A stretch of DNA of 64,000 bases from Streptomyces sp. BK208 (GTDB lineage: Bacteria > Actinomycetota > Actinomycetes > Streptomycetales > Streptomycetaceae): NCBI RefSeq assembly GCF_004364245.1, contig NZ_SOAV01000006.1:186001-250000 (forward strand), given 5' to 3'. Below the pieces are notes generated by a model. That model was not told the origin of the DNA. It did no database searches and worked only from the letters and a program-made list of their open reading frames with translations. Both the position numbers and the translations under genes were made by a program. Shown in pieces: positions 1-7,280 of the stretch (positions are counted from its first letter, which is position 1; the number at the start of each line of letters is the position of its first letter).

Positions 1-975
1 CGCGAGCGCGTGCGCGGCGGCCACCGTACCGAGCCCGTCCGACCAGGCGGCGAGCATCGCCGCAGCGGTGAGCTGGGTGTCGGCCTCGCCGATGCGGGAG
101 ATGTCCACGCAGACGGCGGGCGACGCCGGGTCGATCCTCGTCGAGGTCTCGGTGGCGAAGGTGTCGCCGAGCGGACCGTCCAGGATGCCGAGCAGCGAGC
201 GGTGCAGCGGGTCGACGGCTTCCTGGTAGCGGCCGATGTCGCCGCGGTCGAGCGTGACGGCGCGCACCCGGTCGGGGCCCTCGTCGAGGACCCGCAGCAG
301 GTCGGGCAGCAGGGGGGCGCGTCCGCGCTCGGTGCGGTCCACGAGGTGGTGCAGGCAGGCGGAGAGCACCGACTGCTCGTGGTCGTCCATGGGCCGTCCG
401 CGCACGATGGTGATGAGCGCGGCCACCATGTTGAGCACCCGGCCGTGGGCCTCCGCGGCCAGGATCCGTCCGCGTTCGCCGCCGAGCCGCAGCGCCGCCT
501 CGCCCATGGCGCCGGGGTCGAGGACGTTGATGCCGCCGACTCCGCGCCCGATGGAGATCACCTGGCCGCCCAGCGCGCGCACGGTGTCCGCGTAGTCGGG
601 CTTCAGGTCGCCGAGCACCAGCGGGGTGACACCGGTCGCCGTGAGGCCGATGAGCATCCGGTTGACCAGCGTCGACTTGCCCAGTCCCGGCATGCCGAGC
701 ATGAACAGCGAGGGGTTGGAGATGTAACGGGCCCGGGTGAACCAGGAGATGGGGTCCCCGCAGACCGTCGCACCGGTCTGCAGGTGCTGGCCGAGCGGCA
801 CGCCGGTCATGGGGGCGCCCGATCCGGCGGCGAACGGCCACAGACCGCAGGCCTGCACGGTGGTCGCCCGCCACATCGTGGGCGGGTCCACATGGCCGAC
901 CTGGCCGCCGCCGGGGCCCGGCCAGCCGCGCGGTGGCACCGTGGGCACTCGGGGCGTCTGCTGCTGCCTGCTCAC
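1..975 (-). CDS. VirB4-like T4SS ATPase, C-terminal part cut by window edge
   Basis: This is the first 325 codons of a gene that runs off the left edge. The GTG start lies in a GTGA overlap with the stop of the upstream gene, so the two are translationally coupled. A clear Walker A (GMPGLGKS, residues 94-101) is followed by a domain with the feel of the VirB4/TraC/TrbE ATPase superfamily, including GDLKPDYADTVRALGG and LNMVAALI-type helices. The expected role is the cytoplasmic motor of a type IV secretion-like channel, energising substrate or pilin movement. There is no N-terminal membrane segment; the upstream protein has two, which suggests that the VirB3/VirB4 N-terminal half is encoded separately. 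A VirD4/TraB-like DNA pump cannot be fully excluded because the C-terminus with Walker B is outside the window. Confidence 0.75.
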   Translation of the reverse strand, partial: MSRQQQTPRVPTVPPRGWPGPGGGQVGHVDPPTMWRATTVQACGLWPFAAGSGAPMTGVPLGQHLQTGATVCGDPISWFTRARYISNPSLFMLGMPGLGKSTLVNRMLIGLTATGVTPLVLGDLKPDYADTVRALGGQVISIGRGVGGINVLDPGAMGEAALRLGGERGRILAAEAHGRVLNMVAALITIVRGRPMDDHEQSVLSACLHHLVDRTERGRAPLLPDLLRVLDEGPDRVRAVTLDRGDIGRYQEAVDPLHRSLLGILDGPLGDTFATETSTRIDPASPAVCVDISRIGEADTQLTAAAMLAAWSDGLGTVAAAHALA

Positions 976-2465
976 AGGGCCTCCCGGATCTGGTACGGAA
1001 CGAGGGTGTGCTCCCACGGCAGCAGCCCGACGGGCAGCGTGCAGGTGAACGCCGAGGCCTGCATCCGGTCGGCGGGACGCAGCACGATGCGGGAGGACGC
1101 CTGGAGGTTGCGCATGGTGACGGCCGCGTCCTCCAGGTCCTGCTCGGAGTCGACGGTGACCGTCGCCATCAGCGAGAACTCCACGAGCCCCGCGCCGGAC
1201 GCCTCCTCGGCCGCGGTCTGCTCGGCCGCCCGCACCTCGGAGCTGGCGCGGGCCTGCACCAGTCCGCCGCGTGAGCCGGCCATGAAGTGGGCCGAGCGGC
1301 GGTCGGCCTCGACGATGCGGGCGGAGGTCGCGGGGTCGATCGGCCGGTAGATCAGCGAGATCCGCTTGCGGCGGGTGCCCGCCGCGGGTTCCAGCAGCCC
1401 GCGCAGCACACTGGAGCGGACGGTGCCGCGCGGGGCGAGGGTCAGCATCCAGGTGCGGGAGACGCCGGAGTCGTGCTTGTAGGCGTTCACGGTCTCGACG
1501 GCGGCCGCGGGTCCCGCGTCGTCCCACTCGATGCCGGTCGAGGAGTGCTCGGCGCGGGTGCTGAGCACGGCGGGGGCGACCGCGGGGTCGTAGGCGACGC
1601 GCACGATCTCGGCGAGCCGTTCCGCCGAGAGCGGGTAGGCGGAGCCGCCGCCGGCGGCGATCAGGCCGGACAGCAGGCCCGGCAGCCGCATGGACAGGTC
1701 GGTGATGACGTCGTCGGTGCTGCGCTTGGGCCCGGCGGTCGGGCCGTAGGTGAGCGCGACGTAGGTGTGCATCTCCGACGAGGCGGAGGGGTAGCGCTCG
1801 ACGACCTCCTCCATCACGGCCCGGGCGGCGGCCGGGGCGTCGGGCGTGATGCGGGGCAGGACCTCGGCCGCGAGCCGGGTGCCGGTGTCCGGGGCGGTCT
1901 CGACCACGACCTGGGCACCGCGCAGGCCGGGCTCGTGGGAGAGCCGGGCCAGCCAGTCGCCCCAGGACGCCACCCAGATGTCGACCTGCTCCGGGTCGAC
2001 GAGCGAACCGCCGTCCGGGTCGCAGCCGATGACGAGGGTGTAGAGGTTGCGGCCCGGGTGGTGGAGCACGCCGAAGGGACGGTCGTAGGCGTCCCGGCCC
2101 TCGTGCATCTTGGTGCGGGCGAGGAGGCCGGGGGGCTGGAAGCGGCCGCCGGGGCGCCGCGAGAGCGGGCCGGAGACGTACGTGGTCGAGCCGTTGGCCT
2201 TGCGCTTCATCCAGCCGATCCGGACGGCGAGGACCTGGTAGACGTTTCGGCCGTCGGCGGTGCGCAGCGCCAGCGGGGCCAGGAAGGCACCCACCGGGAC
2301 GAGCACGGCGACGGCGAGCATCAGGGAGACCAGCGAGGCCAGCAGCGCGAGCAAAAGCCCGCCGAAGGCGACGACGGTGCCGAGCAGGCCCAGCGGGCCA
2401 AGACCGGGCCGGCGCGGTCGCCGCCAGTTCCCGTAGGTGGGACGCGTCATGGCGTCGGTGGACAT
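972..2465 (-). CDS. SCO6880-type membrane protein (PrgI/VirB3 plus VirB4 N-terminal-like)
   Basis: This 497-residue protein starts at ATG after AAGGAAG. Residues about 26-65 form two closely spaced transmembrane helices, and the rest is a soluble region. It resembles the actinobacterial SCO6880-type family found in T4SS-like clusters. Two N-terminal helices followed by an alpha/beta domain (NLYTLVIGCDPDGG, then a DTGTRLAAEV region) are what one expects for PrgI/VirB3 joined to the N-terminal half of VirB4. It sits directly upstream of the VirB4-like ATPase with a GTGA overlap, so I infer a split VirB3-VirB4 subunit anchoring the motor at the membrane. No nucleotide-binding loop is seen in this half. 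The family assignment rests on pattern recognition, and the split-VirB4 reading is inference. Confidence 0.7.
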   Translation of the reverse strand: MSTDAMTRPTYGNWRRPRRPGLGPLGLLGTVVAFGGLLLALLASLVSLMLAVAVLVPVGAFLAPLALRTADGRNVYQVLAVRIGWMKRKANGSTTYVSGPLSRRPGGRFQPPGLLARTKMHEGRDAYDRPFGVLHHPGRNLYTLVIGCDPDGGSLVDPEQVDIWVASWGDWLARLSHEPGLRGAQVVVETAPDTGTRLAAEVLPRITPDAPAAARAVMEEVVERYPSASSEMHTYVALTYGPTAGPKRSTDDVITDLSMRLPGLLSGLIAAGGGSAYPLSAERLAEIVRVAYDPAVAPAVLSTRAEHSSTGIEWDDAGPAAAVETVNAYKHDSGVSRTWMLTLAPRGTVRSSVLRGLLEPAAGTRRKRISLIYRPIDPATSARIVEADRRSAHFMAGSRGGLVQARASSEVRAAEQTAAEEASGAGLVEFSLMATVTVDSEQDLEDAAVTMRNLQASSRIVLRPADRMQASAFTCTLPVGLLPWEHTLVPYQIREAL

Positions 2466-2540
2466 GGGCTTCCTTCTTCCGGCTTCTGCCTGGTGCGGCG
2501 GCGTGGTCGGGCGGGTGGAGCGGGGCGGCCCGGTCGGGCG

Positions 2541-2600
2541 GCGGGACGCGGGGCGGTGGGATGCGGGACGGCGGGACGCGGGGCGGTGGGATGCGGGGCG
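2541..2600. repeat. Two-copy 30-bp tandem repeat between T4SS genes
   Basis: Positions 2541-2570 and 2571-2600 are 29/30 identical and begin GCGGGACGCGGGGCGGTGGG. They fill part of the 184-base gap between the VirB6-like gene and the SCO6880-type gene. This gap interrupts an otherwise tightly packed leftward operon, so the repeat is probably a recent slippage or duplication product in transcribed leader sequence. Confidence 0.85.
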
Positions 2601-2649
2601 GAAGCCGGGCCGGGGAGGTCCCCGGCCCGGTCTGCGCGCCGCCGGTCGG

Positions 2650-3855
2650 CTACTGGTTGTGGCCCTTCATCCCGTCGTTGTCGTCCAGGGAGTTGGCGAC
2701 CTCCGAGGCTGCGGCGACCTGGGTCTGTACGACGACCGCGGCGGCCTGTGCGGCCAGCGCCACTCCTCCGGTGGCCGCTCCGGCCGCGGCGCCTGCCGCG
2801 GCCCCGCCCGCGGCTCCGCCCGCTCCGGCGCCGCCGCCCGCTCCGGCTCCTCCGCCGCCTGCTCCGGCTCCGGAGGACGGAGAGCCCTGCGGTGCCGCGG
2901 ACGAGCCGCCCCCGCCCCCGCCGCCTCCGCCGCCGCCCCCGCCGGCGGCTCCGCCCGCGATGCTCACGGCGCCGCTGGCGAGGTTGTTGACGGCGTTGAG
3001 GGCGACCGTGCCGCCCGACGTGCCGCCGAGCGCCGCGGTGGCCGGGACGATGAGCTTGAGCAGCGCGGGCAGGGCGAAGACCGCCAGGATCAGCATGCCC
3101 ATGCCGGCGATGGTCCGGGTGAGGTCCTTGGTGCCCCTGGCGTCCTGCGTCATCGCCGTCGCCGAGAAGATGATGAGCGCGGCCGCGGGCTTGTAGAGCA
3201 GCCAGGCGGCCAGCCAGCCGACGTGCTTCTTCCACCAGCCCTCGCCCCATCCGGTCATGGAGGCGGACGCGGCCAGCGGCAGGGTCCCGATCAGCATGAT
3301 CATGACGCCGATGCGGATGTACATGAGGACGATCTGGACGAACGTCGACAGGATCACCAGCAGGCCGAAGACCAGTACGAGACCGGGCTGGCCCAGGGTC
3401 ATCACGCCGAGCATCTCGGCCGCCTGACCGCCCAGGTCGGACTTGGCATAGACCTCCTCGGCGTAGGCGTCCGAGGCCCGCATCAGCGCCCCGGCCGCCG
3501 GGACGGCGACGGCCCCGGCGAGGAGCACCTTCCACATGCCCATGAAGGCCACCTTCATGGACTGGCCCCGGCGGTCCAGGGCCATCCGTATCGCCGCCAT
3601 CAGCAGCGAGGCGACGGCCACGTACCCGACCAGCCAGTTCAGCTCGCCCTGAATGGTGTTGATGGGGCCGCCGGTCCCGCCGGCCTTGACGCCCAGCCAC
3701 ACGCCGTTGAGCGACTTGAGCACTTCGGAGGCGGCTTCGCCGATGGCCTTGGCGAACACCTCGACGGCTCCGCTGGTGACGCCCTCGCCGATCTCGCCCA
3801 GGCCCCACTGCAGGCCCTCGCCGACACAGTCGTAGACCTTCCAGGTGCAGGCCAT
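2650..3855 (-). CDS. VirB6/TrbL-like polytopic membrane protein with Gly-rich tail
   Basis: This 401-residue protein starts at ATG after GGGAGGC, one base beyond the stop of the upstream gene. Hydrophobic segments lie near residues 72-92, 104-123, 155-195 (two helices), 212-233 and 250-272. A long cytoplasmic or periplasmic stretch between helices and the amphipathic N-terminus match the layout of VirB6/TrbL inner-membrane channel subunits of T4SS. After residue 300 the sequence becomes almost purely Gly, Ala, Pro and Ser, with a run of 13 glycines at about 305-317 and repeated alanine/glycine blocks, ending in a charged DDNDGMKGHNQ tail. The VirB6 assignment is inferred from topology and neighbours; no diagnostic catalytic motif exists for this family. 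Confidence 0.7.
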   Translation of the reverse strand: MACTWKVYDCVGEGLQWGLGEIGEGVTSGAVEVFAKAIGEAASEVLKSLNGVWLGVKAGGTGGPINTIQGELNWLVGYVAVASLLMAAIRMALDRRGQSMKVAFMGMWKVLLAGAVAVPAAGALMRASDAYAEEVYAKSDLGGQAAEMLGVMTLGQPGLVLVFGLLVILSTFVQIVLMYIRIGVMIMLIGTLPLAASASMTGWGEGWWKKHVGWLAAWLLYKPAAALIIFSATAMTQDARGTKDLTRTIAGMGMLILAVFALPALLKLIVPATAALGGTSGGTVALNAVNNLASGAVSIAGGAAGGGGGGGGGGGGGSSAAPQGSPSSGAGAGGGGAGAGGGAGAGGAAGGAAAGAAAGAATGGVALAAQAAAVVVQTQVAAASEVANSLDDNDGMKGHNQ

Positions 3856-3856
3856 G

Positions 3857-4621
3857 TCACGCCTCCCAGGTGATGAAGCCCTGGGTGCCGCTCACCTGCG
3901 CCATGCCGGAGTACACCGAACCGTCGGCACCGGGCACGATCTTCCAGTCGCCCTCGTGCCACCGCACGGTGACGGAGGCCGTGCCGTACACACCCGCGTT
4001 GGGTCCGCGGAGCAGGAACATCACTGTCGCCTCTTCCTTGTCGTACGCCAGGATCGAGAAGCCCGCGTAGCCGCCGGCGTCGGCCTTGCCCGAGGTGGGC
4101 TTGTCCTCGTCCTGCGAGCGGCTGGAGACCAGCGCGTCGCGGGCCGGGCCGGGGACGACCTGCCGTTCCACCACGTCACGCCAGCCCGGATAGCTGAAGT
4201 GGTCCGTGATCGCCTGGGCGGCGAACACCGCCCCCATCGGGGTGTGCGCGTAGCAGGACCAGACGGGGCCGTCGTACGTCAGCGGACCGGCGGTCCTGGA
4301 GACCGGCACGAGTCCGGTTCCGTTGGCCTTCCACTCGAAGTCCTTGGGAACGGCCGTCGGCTTGGTCTGGTCGCTGTCGTCGGTACGGCAGCCCGCGGGC
4401 CGGGCGTCCGGCTTCTCGTGTGCGCTCGGTGTGGGCGTGGCCGGCGGCGCCGTCGGATCGTCGTCGGCGCGGTTCGACGTGCCGCCGCCGCTCGTCAGCG
4501 CGATCAGGCCGATGATCAGCAGCGTCGCCAGGAACCCGGCCGACAGGATCCAGCCCCGCTGCTGCCAGAAGGGTTTCTCCCACTCCCCGCTGCCCCCTCG
4601 GGATCGACCGGGGTTCACCAT
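3857..4621 (-). CDS. Single-span anchored protein, probable VirB8-like T4SS core component
   Basis: This 254-residue protein has a short basic cytoplasmic N-terminus, one transmembrane helix at about residues 27-45, a Pro/Thr-rich spacer to about 75 and an extracytoplasmic domain of about 170 residues. This bitopic plan is that of VirB8/TcpC-type proteins of Gram-positive conjugation systems. Cysteines at about 79 (AGCRTDD) and 122 (VWSCYAHT) could form a disulphide outside the cell. The start is ATG after AGAAGGA, and the stop is one base before the next gene, which indicates one transcript. The domain itself I do not recognise by sequence, so the VirB8-like call rests on topology and cluster context. 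Confidence 0.6.
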   Translation of the reverse strand: MVNPGRSRGGSGEWEKPFWQQRGWILSAGFLATLLIIGLIALTSGGGTSNRADDDPTAPPATPTPSAHEKPDARPAGCRTDDSDQTKPTAVPKDFEWKANGTGLVPVSRTAGPLTYDGPVWSCYAHTPMGAVFAAQAITDHFSYPGWRDVVERQVVPGPARDALVSSRSQDEDKPTSGKADAGGYAGFSILAYDKEEATVMFLLRGPNAGVYGTASVTVRWHEGDWKIVPGADGSVYSGMAQVSGTQGFITWEA

Positions 4622-4663
4622 GTCGTTCCTTCTCTCTGTCTCGCTGTCGGGACGCGGGGTGCG

Positions 4664-4963
4664 TCAGCCGAAGACGAAGGTGACGACGGGGCCGGCGGTG
4701 GCCACCAGGACACAGCCGCCCAGCACCATGCCGAGGCGGCCCATGTGCTCCGAACCCTCGCCGCGGCGCATGGAGATGGCCATCATGGCGCCGGTGATCA
4801 GTACACCGGCGACACCGGCCGCGGTACCGGCCCAGGCCAGGATGCCGAGCACGGTGTCGACCTTGCCGGTGAGGGCGCCCGGAGCGTCGCGGGTCGGGTC
4901 CGGTACGTCACCGTCCGCCAGGACAACGGTCCGGTGGGCCTTGGCGACGAGTGTGTCCAACAT
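4664..4963 (-). CDS. Small two-helix membrane protein, pilin-like (VirB2/TrbC-like) copy 1
   Basis: This is 99 residues from the ATG preceded by GGGAGAGACC; longer upstream reading is not supported by a ribosome site. After a 30-residue polar N-terminus come two hydrophobic helices (about 35-62 and 76-98) separated by a short charged loop, SMRRGEGSEH. That hairpin-of-helices layout matches mature VirB2/TrbC pilins. It is clearly paralogous to the next upstream gene: both share a (K/R)(V/E)(D/L)DTVLG(I/W) entry, an AGVAGL/V first helix and an ASAGP/ATAGP turn before the C-terminus. Together they are candidate major and minor subunits of a surface channel or filament. No classical signal peptide is obvious. 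Confidence 0.65.
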   Translation of the reverse strand: MLDTLVAKAHRTVVLADGDVPDPTRDAPGALTGKVDTVLGILAWAGTAAGVAGVLITGAMMAISMRRGEGSEHMGRLGMVLGGCVLVATAGPVVTFVFG

Positions 4964-5160
4964 GGTCTCTCCCCGATGTGGTCGGCCTGACGGCCGATCA
5001 GACAATTGCTGGTGACTGCGAATCGGCCGGTACTGGTGCCGGCCGGCGGCGTCGACGTGAGTCTTGCGACCCCTGAGGTGTCGCGCCATGGCGTGTGACG
5101 AATCAGCACCACGCTGTGACATGTACGTGGCATTCGATACGTCGAGGTGTCTGTTGCGGT

Positions 5161-5202
5161 GCTGGTGCTGGTGCTGGTGCTGGTGCTGGTGCTGGTGCCG
5201 GT
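5161..5202. repeat. Hexanucleotide GCTGGT microsatellite
   Basis: Six perfect GCTGGT units (5161-5196) are followed by a GCCGGT variant in the 272-base gap between the two pilin-like genes. The tract lies after the stop of the upstream gene and is not part of either coding region. Six-base arrays of this kind can change length by slippage. The rest of the gap (4964-5235) shows two TGTGAC hexamers 21 bases apart (5094 and 5115) and no gene. Confidence 0.9.
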
Positions 5203-5235
5203 GCCGGGGTGTCAGCCCGTCACCCGGTCACCCCG

Positions 5236-5490
5236 TCATCCGTTCAGGAGGAACGACACGAGCGGCCCCGCGGAGGCGCCGATGACGCAGGCGCCCATCA
5301 CCGTCAGGAACTCCCGCAGGTGTTCCTCGGCGTCGCCCGTCTTCACGGCGAGCGCCATGCGCGTCCCGACGATGATCAGCCCGGCGACACCGGCGCAGGT
5401 GACCAGCCAGGCCATCCAGCCCAGCACCGTGTCGAGCTCACGGGTGACGTCCGCCCCGACGGCGAGTACGGCCATCTCTCCAGTGCTCAT
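5236..5490 (-). CDS. Small two-helix membrane protein, pilin-like (VirB2/TrbC-like) copy 2
   Basis: This is 84 residues from an ATG preceded by GAGGAG at good spacing. It has hydrophobic helices at about residues 22-48 and 62-83 joined by a charged loop (KTGDAEEHLRE). It aligns end to end with the 99-residue neighbour (shared DTVLG, CAGVAGL versus AAGVAGV, and ASAGPLVSF versus ATAGPVVTF), so this is a tandem duplication that has diverged. It lies 10 bases downstream of the P-loop gene, so the two are co-transcribed. The inferred role is a pilin-like building block of the T4SS-like apparatus. Another possibility is a holin-like pore subunit, but the neighbours favour the secretion reading. Confidence 0.65.
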   Translation of the reverse strand: MSTGEMAVLAVGADVTRELDTVLGWMAWLVTCAGVAGLIIVGTRMALAVKTGDAEEHLREFLTVMGACVIGASAGPLVSFLLNG

Positions 5491-5500
5491 CGGATACTCC

Positions 5501-6031
5501 TCATGACATGCGTACGGGTGGGGCGGCCAGCAGCGCGGCCAGCGCGGCCGTCTCCTTGGGCGCCGGAGTGTCGAGGTCCCCGGTGCGCCACGCGGGCGTC
5601 CAGGGCACGCGGTGCACGTCCGCCGCCGAGCCGATGACCTTGATGCGCTGCTGCAGCGCACGCGGCAGGCGTCCCGGCGCGTCCGCGACCAGCACGACGG
5701 CGACGAGTTCGAGGCCCGGCGGCTGCTCCCCGCGCCGGAACACGTCCAGGGCGCGGGACACGGCCTGAAGGCCGGCGGCATGGGTGCGGCCGACCAGCAG
5801 CACGCCGTCGGGCTCACCCTGGTCCGGCCGGGGCCAGGTACGTCCGCCGTCGACACCGCCGAGGACGGTCGCGAGGGTGGACGTGCCCGCACCTCCGTGC
5901 GCGCCGACCCAGGCCAACTGCCGGGCCGGAGCCGTCACACGGGGGTGCGGATCGACGTCATGCGACGGGGTCGTCCCGTCGAGCGGACCGCGAGTCCAGA
6001 TCTCCGGTCCCATAGGCGCGTTGCTGGTCAC
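5501..6031 (-). CDS. P-loop-like protein heading the T4SS-like operon, Walker lysine absent
   Basis: The protein has about 176 residues. I prefer the GTG at 6031 because the GGGGGAGAG ribosome site would touch the TTG at 6037. A ParA/MinD-like signature GAHGGAGTST (residues 43-52) begins a Rossmann-type fold with later strands VLLVGRTH and LVAVVLVADAP. Both the deviant-Walker lysine and the standard P-loop lysine are missing: the K of GK(T/S) is Thr. The protein may bind nucleotide weakly or act as a non-hydrolysing scaffold. It is the promoter-proximal gene of the leftward operon, followed at 10 bases by a pilin-like gene. I recognise it as a conserved actinobacterial type, but its biochemical function is unknown. 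Confidence 0.6.
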   Translation of the reverse strand: MTSNAPMGPEIWTRGPLDGTTPSHDVDPHPRVTAPARQLAWVGAHGGAGTSTLATVLGGVDGGRTWPRPDQGEPDGVLLVGRTHAAGLQAVSRALDVFRRGEQPPGLELVAVVLVADAPGRLPRALQQRIKVIGSAADVHRVPWTPAWRTGDLDTPAPKETAALAALLAAPPVRMS

Positions 6032-6120
6032 CGCCAACTCTCCCCCCGTGTCGGTTCAGCGGAACACCGTGCGATCTTCGCTGATGACGGAGAGGCTGGT
6101 AACACCCTGTGAGGCCCTGG

Positions 6121-6174
6121 GACGAGTTTGTGACGAAGCGGTGACCCGGTCGGGCATCGCCGCCGGGGAGACTC
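6121..6174 (+). promoter_or_regulatory. Conserved promoter-region element upstream of murein hydrolase gene
   Basis: The block GACGAGNNTGTGACN4CGGTGAC occupies 6121-6145, and AGACTC lies 23 bases further on (6169-6174). The same two blocks with the same 23-base separation occur at 10020-10073 before the second rightward transcription unit. Two TGTGAC/GGTGAC half-sites 11 bases apart suggest a direct-repeat activator site, with the AGACTC block in or near the promoter. Which sigma factor reads it cannot be told. Confidence 0.55.
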
Positions 6175-6216
6175 AAGCGGTCGTTGCAGGAACGTGGTTG
6201 GACCCGAGGGGGGTTG

Positions 6217-7257
6217 ATGTCGCAGAACGGGGGAGGCGCGGCGGCCTGGGTCGTCGGCGGCTCGGTGGCCATGGTGCTGATGCCCGTGATCATGATGGTC
6301 GCGGTCAGCGGCGGCACCAGTGCGGCGGGCGGCGGCGCCGGCACCGGGGTCGGCGGAGGCTTGAAGGGCGGCGCCGTGCCCGAGCAGTACGTTCCGTGGG
6401 TGCTCAAGGCCGGCGCCCTGTGCGACGTGATCAAACCGGCCGTCGTGGCCGCGCAGATCGAGGCCGAGTCCGGGTGGAACCCGAACGCGAAGTCCCCGGT
6501 GGGCGCGGAGGGCCTGTCTCAGTTCATGCCCGGCACGTGGAAGACGTGGGGCCGCGACGACGACGGCAACGGCCGTGTGTCGCCCTACGACCCCGGTGAC
6601 GCGATCATGGCGCAGGGCCGTTACGACTGCGCGCTCGCCCGGCAGGTCGAGGGCTACAAGAAGCAGGGCCAGGCCTCCGGCGAGACGCTCGACCTGGCCC
6701 TGGCCGCGTACAACGCGGGTCCGGGAGCCGTCCGGCAGTACCACGGCATCCCGCCGTACACGGAGACGCGCAACTACGTCACCCGCATCAAGTCCCTGAT
6801 ACCGAAGTACGAGTCGGTCGACGACCCGCCGGGCAAGGTGCCGCCGGGGCAGCAGATGGCCATGCCGCTGCGCGGCAACCCGCCCGTCACCTCGCCCTAC
6901 GGCATGCGCTTCCACCCGATCCTGCACGTCAACAAGCTCCACACCGGCATCGACTTCGGTGCGTCGCAGGGCACGCCGTTCCTCGCGGCCCGGGACGGCA
7001 AGGTCACCTTCGCCGGCTGGTCCAACGGCTACGGCAACCGGGTGGTCATCTCGCACGGAACCATCGACGGCAAGCAGGTGTCCACCACGTACAACCACAT
7101 GTCCGCCTTCAGCGTCTCGGTCGGGCAGAGCGTCAAGGTGGGCCAGCAGGTCGGTGCGGTGGGCTCCACGGGCTACTCGACGGGTCCGCACGCGCACTTC
7201 GAGGTGATGCAGAACGGCGACTACGTCGATCCCGCACCATGGCTGGGGTTGAAGTGA
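6217..7257 (+). CDS. Membrane-tethered bifunctional murein hydrolase (SLT lytic transglycosylase plus M23 peptidase)
   Basis: This is 346 residues from the ATG preceded by GAGGGGGG. There is one transmembrane helix at about 11-31, then a Gly-rich linker. Residues about 58-200 are a lytic transglycosylase domain with the catalytic Glu in EAESGWNP (E84) and the AYNAGPGAV motif (about 164-172). Residues about 222-346 are an M23 peptidase domain with Zn ligands H242 and D246 (HTGIDFG) and H327 (HAHF). The enzyme would cut both glycan strands and peptide crosslinks outside the membrane. In Gram-positive T4SS this is the VirB1-type function that opens a path through the wall, and the divergent T4SS-like operon supports that role. 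A general cell-wall remodelling role is the alternative. Confidence 0.85.
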   Translation: MSQNGGGAAAWVVGGSVAMVLMPVIMMVAVSGGTSAAGGGAGTGVGGGLKGGAVPEQYVPWVLKAGALCDVIKPAVVAAQIEAESGWNPNAKSPVGAEGLSQFMPGTWKTWGRDDDGNGRVSPYDPGDAIMAQGRYDCALARQVEGYKKQGQASGETLDLALAAYNAGPGAVRQYHGIPPYTETRNYVTRIKSLIPKYESVDDPPGKVPPGQQMAMPLRGNPPVTSPYGMRFHPILHVNKLHTGIDFGASQGTPFLAARDGKVTFAGWSNGYGNRVVISHGTIDGKQVSTTYNHMSAFSVSVGQSVKVGQQVGAVGSTGYSTGPHAHFEVMQNGDYVDPAPWLGLK

Positions 7258-7280
7258 CGGCACAGGCCAGGGGGAAAACG

